Shown here: in pieces, positions 41,101 through 47,600 of the stretch
Layout: each line of letters starts with the position of its first letter
Numbering within the stretch: the first letter of the stretch is position 1
NCBI GenBank assembly: GCA_905116865.2
Contig: CAJHNH020002068.1
Span: forward strand, 301,533-365,532
Direction of reading: 5' to 3'
DNA from: Candidula unifasciata
Lineage: Eukaryota; Mollusca; Gastropoda; Stylommatophora; Geomitridae
DNA: 64,000 bases
Translations under genes and position numbers: made by a program
The notes under the pieces: generated by a model
Seen by the model: only the letters and a program-made list of their open reading frames with translations
What the model was told of the DNA's origin: nothing
The model's database searches: none

Positions 41101-41195
41101 TCAACTTGGAGCTGCAGAAAGAATCAATTCTGGATGATATCCGTGTGTTGGGGGGAGGGATTGTTGAATGTATTGAGTGTCCAAAGCAGTTGTGA
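8190..41195 (+). CDS. NOL6: Nucleolar protein 6 (Nrap/Utp22), complete
   Basis: NOL6 is a small-subunit processome component (UtpC module with Rrp7 in yeast), acting in the nucleolus on early 18S pre-rRNA. Exons: 8190-8213, 11647-11796, 13044-13160, 14847-15029, 15289-15457, 16065-16217, 17358-17521, 18700-18820, 19552-19715, 21350-21465, 22609-22792, 24978-25106, 27778-27929, 29103-29337, 30017-30128, 31827-31981, 33391-33554, 34664-34816, 36036-36133, 37378-37592, 38531-38725, 40112-40213, 41052-41195. Every junction is GT-AG and phase-consistent; the sum is 3,399 bp, 1,132 residues plus stop (human about 1,146). Signatures: LNQRYTRKRALYLA (about residues 168-181), GFGAFSSCLITAYVVYLL (321-338), GKWPEEAEAIKCL (exon 16), DGFVFRLKIAN (777-787), FRPPLEHYDLVIRLL (989-1003) and a C-terminus with DDIRVLGGGIVECIE. 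The start gives a basic MKRKLAEN. Nrap domains have polymerase-like folds without known activity. No break was seen. Confidence 0.96.
9244..9997. mobile_element. Hairpin DNA element, copy 2 (754 bp), exact 8-bp target duplication
   Basis: The element lies in NOL6 intron 1. The left end ggctcttctttgaactta and the right end taagttcaaaggagagcc are inverted repeats that continue through ccccaaaatg, about 29 bp with one mismatch. The bases taattattt-like flanks resolve to an exact direct repeat, taatattt, at 9236-9243 and 9998-10005. The centre has the family palindrome (cagatggctgggactcatga near 9507 and gtgagtcccaggcacctagt near 9572). There is no coding capacity. Confidence 0.88.
10482..10828. 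mobile_element. Hairpin DNA element, copy 3, right side truncated
   Basis: The left terminus ggctctcctccgaacatc and the internal blocks (cagggtctcagcgatatggt, actagatggctgggactcat, gctcgtgagtcccaggcacc) match the other copies. After a run of about 25 C at 10789-10813 only ccatccgtgctgc of the family sequence remains, and the right half is missing. It lies in NOL6 intron 1, about 0.5 kb from copy 2. Confidence 0.75.
10789..10813. repeat. Homopolymer C tract
   Basis: A run of about 25 C sits at the truncation point of hairpin copy 3. Its exact length is unlikely to be reliable in any assembly. Confidence 0.8.
11206..11234. repeat. (CA)n microsatellite
   Basis: An uninterrupted CA dinucleotide run of about 14 units in NOL6 intron 1. 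Confidence 0.9.
11465..11590 (+). repeat. Interspersed repeat family 3, fragment
   Basis: The block gggtctttcccc ... aaatgggtcccagaacccac ... aggggagcattac matches segments at 31260-31385 and 45425-45490. The fragment lies just upstream of NOL6 exon 2. It is non-coding here. Confidence 0.45.
11970..12585 (+). pseudogene. LINE reverse transcriptase fragment
   Basis: A broken piece of a non-LTR retrotransposon ORF2 in NOL6 intron 2. A frame from 11978 reads ELECADDAALTAESETHLQ, which carries the catalytic xDD of reverse transcriptase motif C. After a frame break, WFKYLGVELDQNGGIKS follows (from 12174), typical of the next palm/thumb segment. The tail continues with GENRSPWEAKN and TTSDRGLE near 12480-12560. 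Stops and frameshifts make it non-functional. Related tails occur at 36195-36640, 46800-47165 and 59525-59640. Confidence 0.75.
12620..12810 (-). repeat. tRNA-derived SINE, family 2
   Basis: Read on the minus strand, a B-box-like ggattcgatcc (12786-12796) leads into the family body and ends at 12620-12640 in tacgcaactaac. It lies directly after the LINE fragment ending near 12585, as also happens at 59636, so SINE and LINE tails may share their 3' ends. Confidence 0.6.
13871..14130 (+). repeat. tRNA-derived SINE, family 1, near full length
   Basis: The head has an A-box-like tggcgtagcgg (13883-13893) and a B-box-like ggtttgctcc (13918-13927) at tRNA-like spacing. A long body follows (actttggctcccaggtagac, gggtgggtaccaagtgcag, tcctgggaagtaaaggtgg), then a 3' part with aaggcgaggaagagggtcct. 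It is the best reference copy of this family in the window. It is a SINE and not a tRNA gene, because no cloverleaf 3' half follows the B box. It lies in NOL6 intron 3. Confidence 0.75.
14395..14600 (+). repeat. Interspersed repeat family 4
   Basis: The copy contains cttctgcctttaacccacc, acataggccttccatgccaa, catgcagctcacc and gacgttctagttatattttc. Similar ordered blocks occur at 21605-21830, 33100-33315 and 46435-46540, always in this orientation. It may be untranslated or antisense LINE sequence; the class is not resolved. Confidence 0.5.
17580..17900 (+). repeat. Interspersed repeat family 3
   Basis: Blocks include ggcaggaagttctggttgtt, gtccacttctagatttcag, ttacagatctggcttattt and aggactttgaaggaaaagcc. 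The same order is seen at 31045-31390 and, split, at 44888-44950 and 45360-45490. It lies in NOL6 intron 7. Confidence 0.6.
18270..18420 (+). repeat. SINE family 1, 3' fragment
   Basis: Matches the 3' half of the 13871-14130 copy: gttgaccacatcactcacc, atgctgattggtctgg, aaaggcatgagaaatggtcc. The tRNA-like head is missing. Confidence 0.6.
19795..19975 (-). repeat. SINE family 2 copy
   Basis: On the minus strand the head ctgggtttattccgagctgc is followed by the family body and ends near 19800 at ctgcaacattctgtaaagg. Its B box is degraded. It lies just downstream of NOL6 exon 9 (ending 19715). Confidence 0.55.
21223..21243. repeat. Homopolymer G tract
   Basis: A run of 21 G in NOL6 intron 9, about 100 bp upstream of exon 10. 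It could form quadruplex structure, and its length is likely uncertain. Confidence 0.85.
21605..21830 (+). repeat. Interspersed repeat family 4
   Basis: A degraded copy with cataggtcttcagcctac, ttcaagtgcaaggacattct and agttattgtgttatcaggtt, in the order seen at 14395-14600 and 33100-33315. Confidence 0.4.
23050..23540 (+). pseudogene. LINE ORF2 C-terminal fragment
   Basis: Broken frames in NOL6 intron 11 include acatacaaagacagcaagaa ... tggtttgcccacttagaaag ... ataccttatgacatcatacc. These line up with the better copy at 45050-45370, which reads [19 protein letters not shown]. Multiple stops are present. Confidence 0.6.
24386..24794. repeat. 409-bp palindrome: inverted duplication of a LINE tail
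   Basis: The two ~200-bp arms are almost identical inverted copies meeting at about 24590-24598 (agtaca, short spacer, tgtact). The left arm reads KYFCHIKRCNG and then IKTILEGNVEGKR on the plus strand; the right arm encodes the same on the minus strand. Those motifs resemble the C-terminal tail of LINE ORF2. No target duplication is visible at the ends. It lies in NOL6 intron 11, about 180 bp before exon 12. Confidence 0.85.
25240..25570 (+). pseudogene. LINE ORF2 tail fragment
   Basis: The frame after 25240 reads fragments like IRTFELGYYRKILR, then SQKLKYFGHI, then GQPVGQTGRSCQGIRF, separated by stops. This order is that of the RT thumb and C-terminal tail of LINE ORF2. It sits just downstream of NOL6 exon 12. 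Confidence 0.6.
26590..26800 (+). pseudogene. LINE reverse transcriptase thumb fragment
   Basis: One frame reads DGNILKQFDSYYYL, a stop, then SSDARCLAETKARITRAKVA and FSKMQK. This matches the conserved segment after the RT palm in LINEs (KYLG..LSSDG..EIK.RI..AK..F). It is a short intronic relic. Confidence 0.7.
27950..28140 (+). other. GC-richer unassigned segment after NOL6 exon 13
   Basis: About 190 bp starting near ttcttggtgacaggcag, with a partly open frame (TLKGGTRWKYTLPATG and on to a stop). It is richer in GC than the intron around it. No match to another block in the window was seen, and it is not part of the NOL6 frame. Confidence 0.3.
28666..28980. repeat. 42-bp minisatellite, about 7.5 copies
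   Basis: The unit begins gctcagtttgtaccatacag and continues tgtctctttaatgttataattt. Copies differ by one or two bases (catacagtg or cgtacagtg, ttaatgttac), and the sixth and last copies are shortened. Because 42 is a multiple of 3, both strands stay open over the array. Those frames are not genes. It lies in NOL6 intron 13, ending about 120 bp before exon 14. Confidence 0.95.
30250..30480 (+). repeat. Interspersed repeat family 5, copy 1
   Basis: Shares ordered blocks with 55290-55485: gacatcacac.agcgataaa, tgacacaaagtgccaccat, atcacccgtggaga, and atgacgaaaaa.tgcatccc.. The unit ends acaaagggatgacga here. It is non-coding, of unknown class, in NOL6 intron 15. Confidence 0.7.
31045..31390 (+). 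repeat. Interspersed repeat family 3, longest copy
   Basis: Contains aggaagttcaggctgttc, gtccacctctagacttta, acgactttgaaggaaggcc, a C run at 31207-31220, then a duplicated tail (cttataa.atgcttg.ggggaaggcagtgg.tctgttctcac). The tail appears twice, at 31232-31300 and 31300-31372. Confidence 0.65.
32030..32775. repeat. Approximately 53-bp minisatellite, about 14 copies
   Basis: The unit is roughly ttggatgtgtatcagtctgt, ctttgtttggctcagtcata, actttggtgttca. Copies vary in length (some lack ttggtgttca) and in a tgtatgggtcagt variant. The array begins about 50 bp after NOL6 exon 16. Open frames over it result from the repeat. Confidence 0.93.
33100..33315 (+). repeat. Interspersed repeat family 4
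   Basis: Contains cttcttctgcctttctaatc, cataggccctcagtgaac, ccaagtcgctctatccttcg, catgcagctctctccatg and acattctagttatattct. It lies between the 53-bp minisatellite and NOL6 exon 17. Confidence 0.5.
33595..33975 (+). pseudogene. Retroelement RNase H-domain fragment
   Basis: A frame from about 33606 reads PGHAGVQGNERAGYLADTAV, the conserved RNase HI segment GHxGxxGNExAD.LA of LINE or LTR polyproteins; the usual aspartate is glycine here. It continues through DVINAMRCTYLTEEHAKGHD. After frame changes, a frame near 33765-33970 reads SRLMDMGVQPG and ends ICPECCDENPF, a cysteine tail typical of LINE C-termini. Upstream RT is absent. It lies just after NOL6 exon 17. Confidence 0.75.
34056..34275 (-). 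repeat. SINE family 1 copy
   Basis: The complement of the 13871 family: ctttacttcccaggaccctg, cctggtaacctttcaaagtt, gggtcgacatgg, with taagtaaaggaccttttt at the element's 3' end. The tRNA-like head should lie near 34250-34275 and is degraded. Confidence 0.7.
36195..36640 (+). pseudogene. LINE ORF2 tail with 3' end
   Basis: Reads CASPDLQV, then GREKPASGFRNEV, then a QWCG/HVSKMGENR-like segment, ending aaaagaggattgactaagta. The same order and the same terminal block occur at 12300-12585, 46800-47165 and 59525-59640. A 22-bp piece (gtggataaatcaactacaat) is duplicated at 36379-36421. It lies in NOL6 intron 19. Confidence 0.65.
37690..37990 (+). repeat. Interspersed repeat family 6, copy 1
   Basis: Blocks such as gtgacaaaaagctgtcatgg, cttgttgtctttttgccaca and taaggaattttaagtattct correspond in order to 45525-45870. 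Divergence is high, so the boundaries are approximate. Confidence 0.35.
39105..39300 (-). repeat. SINE family 1 copy
   Basis: Shows gaggacccttttcatgcc, then tggtgcccattttaggcta, ggttgatctgagagccaagg and ggtgcaggtttgaaacttag (B-box region, read on the minus strand). The middle part carrying cttcccagg is reduced. It lies in NOL6 intron 21. Confidence 0.55.
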
Positions 41196-41239
41196 TGCAG
41201 GAGAAATTCTGGTGCTTTTTTTTAGCTGACAGAATGTAA

Positions 41240-41245
41240 ATTAAA
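41240..41245 (+). terminator. Possible NOL6 polyadenylation signal (ATTAAA)
   Basis: ATTAAA lies 45 bp after the NOL6 stop, followed by AT-rich and then T-rich sequence. Further ATTAAA-like motifs occur near 41470, so the true site is not settled. Confidence 0.35.
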
Positions 41246-41559
41246 GATTTTTATATATTATAATGTATATAAAATGTGAAATCATTTGCTGTACTTCTTG
41301 TTATGCATTTCACTTTATTTTTTTTCTTCTTCTGTAGAATCTGTCAGCAAGCATTATGTGTTCATGAGTAGTAATTACTCATGACCACAGATTAAATTTT
41401 GTTTTATTGCAAGTTATTGTTTTGTATATGCCTTCTAGTGATTGTAATGATTTTATTGCTGCTAAATGTATTAAAATTTAATTAAATTGGCTTGCAGTTT
41501 AATCTTTAGTCCGCTTTTTTTTAATGTGCTTTTTTTCTAAATTTATTCTTTCTTTGTAG

Positions 41560-42310
41560 CAAAATATTAATGAGTGGTCAAAGATAGACCAGGAGTGAGC
41601 GTTGGCAGTTATAAAATGCAGATGATACAGTAATATTGGTGAAAAAACACAAGATTTGCAGCAACGGTTGGACATTGTAGTAATGGAGAGTACCAAAAAA
41701 TGGCTCCCCTTAAATAACAAGACAACATAAATAATGGTTATAACAGCATCAAAAAGAAGCTCTGAATTATAATGTTACAATAGAAGGGGAAGTGTTTACA
41801 CAGGTAAAAAGTTCCAATGTTTCCGGACATTCACATCTGGTGGGAGATGTGCGATTAGTTTAAGAGCAGTTGTGGCATTTTTTTTTAAATGAACATTATT
41901 TTTATGCAAAAAGTCTCTTACCGTTGGACGTTTTAAAAAACAAAAGGGATTTAAATGTTTTATAAAACCAGAGTTGCTGTATGGGTGTCAGTGTGATTGA
42001 ACAAATAAAGAGCGTGGAGATGTGGTTTCTGAGATGCATGAGTGGAGATGTGGTTCCTGAGTCACATGTAAAATACTGTGGACTCCCAGATTAATTGACA
42101 GCTATCTGGAAATGGACAATGAAATTAAAAACTATACAACTATAACAAAGAACTATTAATGTTCTTTGGTTATGTGATGAGAAGAGAGGCACTGGACAAC
42201 ACTGATGTTTGATAAATTTAAGCAGTGACTTGGGGGAATATAATCAGTGGAATTGAACCAGAACACCAAGAGTGCCTACTTCATGTGGCAGGACACATGA
42301 TAATTTTACC
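41560..42310 (+). pseudogene. LINE ORF2 C-terminal fragment
   Basis: Interrupted frames read INEWSKIDQE, ESTKKWLPLNNKTT, VFTQVKSSNVSGHS-like (41795-41830) and YGCQCD near 41980, matching the order of a LINE RT thumb and tail. It is intergenic, about 350 bp beyond the NOL6 stop, and heavily decayed. Confidence 0.55.
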
Positions 42311-42829
42311 AATAGATTAAATAGTTCTTTAACAGGTGGTTATATCCTCCAGAGGCAGGAAATTTAAATATTTGAATTTATGCCATTCAAAAGCATTCTA
42401 GCTACATATTCAATAGTAATTGAGTTCATAAATCTATTCCTTCCTGTTTGCCATTTTTTTTAACTGTTTAAAAGGTTGCAAGCCCCTTTGTAGGGCAAAG
42501 GACTAAAGAAAATGCCTTGACTATATATTTTCTGAAAGATTAAATTTTGTTTTCGTGAATTTAGATTGGGTTCTGTGTGTCTATTCCAGCATGGATCACA
42601 AACAGGATAGTGTAAAGTCTTCACTGGTGCCCTTTAGTTAGTCTTGCAGGATCAGTTCTGTGTTATTCTGTAATATAAACGAGGAAGAAAGCCATAAGGT
42701 TTATTCTGTTGTCTGTTGACATTGATGGCAACGGGATTAATAAGCCGGCAGTGGTGTTATTGATTGCTACTACACAAGAAATAATGAATCCACAAGGTTA
42801 CTAACACAAGGAGAGACAGGGTTATGAAT

Positions 42830-43065
42830 ACCAGGACTAGAGAGAAAGTTTGAAAATGTTTCTGCATTATACCAGACCAGAGTGCATATGAGACTTTTAC
42901 AGCAGAACATCTGGGAGGGAGACCAAGAAAGAACTGGATAAATGGTGTACCTGAAACCTGCAAAACAATTAACAAATCCGTCACCCGAGAAGCACAAGAC
43001 AAATACAGAAAACCACAACACTGGGCTAACACCTGGTATCTGTGAGACAACAAAAGAAGATGATG
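42830..43065 (+). pseudogene. LINE 3'-terminal coding fragment
   Basis: Reads GRPRKNWINGVPETCKTINK and TREAQDKYRKPQHWANTWYL before a stop near 43045. GRPRK.W is the usual basic motif near the C-terminus of LINE ORF2. A second copy of the last part is at 4905-4998. Confidence 0.65.
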
Positions 43066-43375
43066 GCATCAAATGTTCAATTTTATAATCTTATAGCTCA
43101 GATATTTCTTGTGACTGACAGTAAATAGGTTACTGTTTTAGACTTACCTGTACATTCCTGAACTTACTATTGCTGCAGCAGAATGACTAATGTTACATAC
43201 AGACATAAGATAATGTGGCTTGTGTAGAGATGCCAGTAGTCGTTCATGGATTCAGAAAATTATTAATTAGGCTGTGGATTCTGGTTGGCAGGGTATCCCT
43301 TCGATAAATATAGTCACATTTGGGTAGTTTTTGTGTGAAAACGACTGGCTGCATGCGAGGTAGTATAGCAAAGTG

Positions 43376-43560
43376 AATTCATTAAACAATGACTAGGAAG
43401 CACAATAAAGGGGGAAACGAGTAGAAAACTCAGTGGAAAGGGAAACAATAACTAGAAAGCTCATCTAAAGAGGAAACGACTAAGACGCTCAACGAAGGGG
43501 GAAACAGTGACTAGGAAAGTCAATGAGGTTGGAAACTGGCTAAAAAACTCATGAAGGGGT
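43376..43560. repeat. Degenerate ~38-bp tandem repeat, about 5 copies
   Basis: The motif aacaatgactaggaagc.caataaagggggaaac is repeated with drift (gggaaacaataactagaaag, gaggaaacgactaagacg, ggggaaacagtgactagg, ttggaaactggctaaaaa). Intergenic. Confidence 0.7.
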
Positions 43561-44009
43561 TACCCATGCTAGTGCTCTGGAAGCAGCAATTATCTCTATT
43601 GTCATGCTTGATGATGATGTCTGCTAAGCGGGTCAAGGGAGTGTCACCTATAATTAGATTACAGGCGCCAAGAGATCCAATTAAGCATTCATTTTGATGT
43701 ACTCTTTAAACTGTATATAGTATTTTTATGTTTTTAATGATAAATTGATTTTATATGCTTTTTTTTTTTGGCGGTGCATGAAAAAAAAATATGGTTGCCT
43801 ATCTTTTCTAGGGGTTGGGGTGAAAGGGTCAAAGCAATTTTTGTGTGTTGCTTGGACAAATTATTTACTGCTTTGCTTAATTCACTGATTGTGGCAGTGA
43901 TGTTTGTCAGTATACAGTATTTCCAGGGTAATAACATTAGATTTAAAGAACACCTGGATTGCTTTGAAGTGGTAGAATAATGGTGGCATGTTCCTCCTGG
44001 AACATTTAG

Positions 44010-44215
44010 AGGGAAGACAAGGGACCCTTTTCACAGTCACATATCAGTAGTTGTTTTTTTACAGACAAATTAGTTCTCAATAGGATATGTGGTCAACACT
44101 GTGTTGGCCACATATACTTCCCGGGACATTTCTTGATGCCCATTAAAGGACTGGTTGATTTGGAAGCCAAAGTTAATTTGTTAACAGCCAGTGCAGATTT
44201 CCCAGTGAGTTATTC
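44010..44215 (-). repeat. SINE family 1 copy
   Basis: Shows gggacccttttcacagtcac, cacatatacttcccgggac, tgatgcccattaaaggactg and ggttgatttggaagccaaag, the complement of the 13871 family body. It is intergenic, just beyond the SSR2 3' end. Confidence 0.6.
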
Positions 44216-44419
44216 TCATTTATTATCATTTCAGTAGAACATACAAAAATTAATCTTCCGACGTGTTGTCATGCAAGCCACATTAGCAGATACTCACTAT
44301 TATTTATTCCATATGATGCTTGTGGGTGAAATTCATTTTTTGTTTTAGTGCATCTATTATCACACTGTTAAGCTAACATTAACATAAGCAAAGACGGAAT
44401 ACAAACAAGTTAAAAACTG

Positions 44420-44425
44420 TTTATT
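44420..44425 (-). terminator. SSR2 polyadenylation signal (AATAAA)
   Basis: AATAAA on the minus strand (TTTATT on plus) lies about 250 bp after the SSR2 stop codon, a normal 3' UTR length. Confidence 0.5.
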
Positions 44426-44673
44426 CACAATTATTTTTTGTTTTTGACAGAAATTGTTTTGATTCAAAATAATTATAAAAAAAAAACATTTTCAAAAACA
44501 AATTTAAAAAAAGAAGAAAGAAAGCACACAACAGTCACACTATCTCATGCTGCCAGAAAAGAAATCTTTGATGTTATGCATGTCAGAGAATAAACAATTG
44601 TGCACATAGCTAATCCTGAAATGGCAGGTGGGTGAAAATGAATACACTTCTACAACAGTGAACTAAATGATGC

Positions 44674-47600
44674 TTAATTTTTCTTGGGCTTTGGCTGGTC
44701 ATATTTACTCTTGGAGCTGTACCACAGTAGGAATGGAATCCCCAGTGAAGGCAGTGTCATGAAAGCAAACACCAGCCAGTCCAACTGTCGTGGAGGGTGG
44801 AGAAATAACAATTAATAGAAAGCTATAATTGTACGTACAATAGTCAACATAAAAGAATATTAATATAAAACTATCATATCTTCTTCTCTGCGTTCAACAG
44901 TTGTAAACTCTGGGGAAAGTTCTGGTTGTTCATGTACTTCTGGACATAAGACAACTTATTTAAAGCATATTTATTCCAATTCTGTGCTACCAGTGCCAGA
45001 CATGGTCACTCACAACAAACCATAAAAGAAAATTAGATGTCCGAGAAGGGCTGTGGGAGTGACCATAAGAGATAAGATCAGGAATGAGATCATAAGAGAA
45101 AAAGTCGGCACAGAACCAATTCTAAATTACATACGAAGACAGCAAGTGAAATGGTTTGCCCACTTAGAGAGAATGCCTTGTGACACCATACCATACAAAG
45201 CATACATGAAAAGAGAAGGACGTAGAGCATGAGGTAGAACAAGATGGAAGGATAACATCAGAGATACTCTACAACAGCACGATGTGCCTATGGTCGAGGT
45301 GGCCAGAAGAGCTAGAGACAGAACCTTATATCTCCCTCGACACTCACAGCGGTAAAAGAGGAAGTGAAGAAGAAGACTTTGAAGGAAATCCCCAATTAGT
45401 CGGCTCTCACGATGCTTGTTGGGAAGGCAGCTGGTCTGTTCTTGTTTTCCCCAAAATGGGGCCCAAGAACCCACACGGGGGGAAACCATTAGATAAAAAT
45501 GACCATCTCTGTACCATCACAAAGTTCCGTGCCGATCATGCCTCCCAACAATCTGCTATCTACCTGTATCAGTTCCTGTGTTGACACCACTCCATGGTGT
45601 GACAAAAGGCTGTCAAGAATCTTCTCATACTGTCTTTCTCTGTCTCATTCCACAGGTCTTTCCAATGGCGACATGTTTCAGTTTAATTCTCAAAACATGA
45701 CCAAAAAATGATGACTTTTTGAGGGGGGGGGGGGTGATAACTGAAAAAGGTTTTCTTTGAGCCTCTTTAACAAAATCCGGGTTGCTCTTTTAAGCTGTCC
45801 AAGGAATTCTAAGATTAAAGCTATGGCTCTGATCTACATTTATAACTATCTTTAATGATGTCACTGCCTTCAGCATACTTTTCTAAATATGTTCTGACTC
45901 AAAAGTTGTAATATCATTGATCTCTGAATCCCTTCTGTCATCATGTTTGCACATGGGGTATGTCACATAATTTTTTTTTTTTAATATAGCTTTTAAACAG
46001 TCTAGATTTTTAAAAAATATTTAACACATCATCATCAAGAATATTAGCCAAACTCAGAAGTGAAATGGAATTTGGAAATAAAGGATATCTTACCACATGA
46101 GGAGAAAACCTGCGGTCGAAATCTTTCTGGGGAACAATGCCTCCTTCACCAGGGTAACTAGTATATCCAATCTGGCAAGATAATCAGAATATATCTTTAA
46201 AGAAGTTTAAAGGACATCTAGCAAAAAAAAAAAAAGGCAAGACCTATATTTCTATGAACCAAAGGCTACTCAGGAGGTGTTGTGGTCAACACGTGAGCCA
46301 CCTTTACTTCCCAGGATATTACATCGTACTTATTTTAGGTTGAGTCAAGCTGGAAGCCAAGGTCAACTTTAAAAAAATCTGCATCAATGTGGATTTGAAA
46401 CCCTGACCTGTGCCCCGACAGAACAGCAATATACCTTCTTCTTCTTCTGCCTTTTTACCCGCTCATTGAACATAGGCCCTCAACCAACTCACGCCAAGTT
46501 GTTTTATCCTTCGCTATAGGATGCAGCTCACCCCATAAACCTTTTTATTACTTGAGTTAATTCACTTAAAACAGGCAGAGTCCGCAACTGTAAAATTACA
46601 ATTTTTTTTAAAGCAAGGTTAATATATGTAAAGGTAACATAAAACAACATTAACTGAGGATTTCAAACAAATGTACAGGCAGCACTCAGTTTCTGGAACA
46701 GGGCTAGAGTCCAGAAGTGGACGAACAACCATAACTTTCCGCCGGAGTTTAAAGCCGGTGAACGTGAAGACGATGAAGAAAAAGAAAAGAGAAATTAGCA
46801 AGAGGACTAAAATGGCTGAACACAACTCTACCTATATGCCAGTCTGACAATGACAACAGCTCACAGAAGCCTGCTTCAGACCTCAGAAATGGGGTATCTG
46901 AGAAAGGTGGACCAAGTCTTACAAGTCTGAGTGAATCAGTCAGTTACGATGGTCTGAACATGCATGCATAATGGGACAGAATTGGCCACCAAGGCAGACA
47001 TGGGAGGACAAGAACCAGGAGTCAGGGTTCCCTGGGAAGACAAGGGAATGAAAGAGGACTGAAATTAAATGCAACAAAGCCCAAATTAAAACTGCTGACA
47101 GAGAAGTCTGGAAATCTCTATGGCAAACTTCTACACCCTAAAATAGAACAGGATCAACTAAGTAAGACATAAAACATGCTGCTAATCTGGTATGCATGCA
47201 GTGTTTAACAAAGGGCATTTTCAACTATGATGCTGCTACATGCAAAGCTTCTATCACTCAGTTCTAGTAGAAATATGACATCTCCGGGTGGGACATGGCT
47301 AGGTGTATGCCCTGCTATACAGCATGTTAAATGGAGAGCTTGTATGTCCAGGAAAGCTGCTGAACATCAAATGTTAAGTAAAGATGCCTGATACTGTTGT
47401 CTTTAACAGAGCTGGCCGGTCCAGCATCAGCAAAATTCTAAAACAATTTCAACTCCGCAGGGCAGGTCATGGAGTGTATATGACTAGTGACTGACTGAAA
47501 ATATCTTCTTCAGTAAACTACATAAAGACATTCCCAAGGAAAACAACTGTCTAGAATATGAGAATCTAAGTGTTAACTGGCACACCCAATATACAAACAA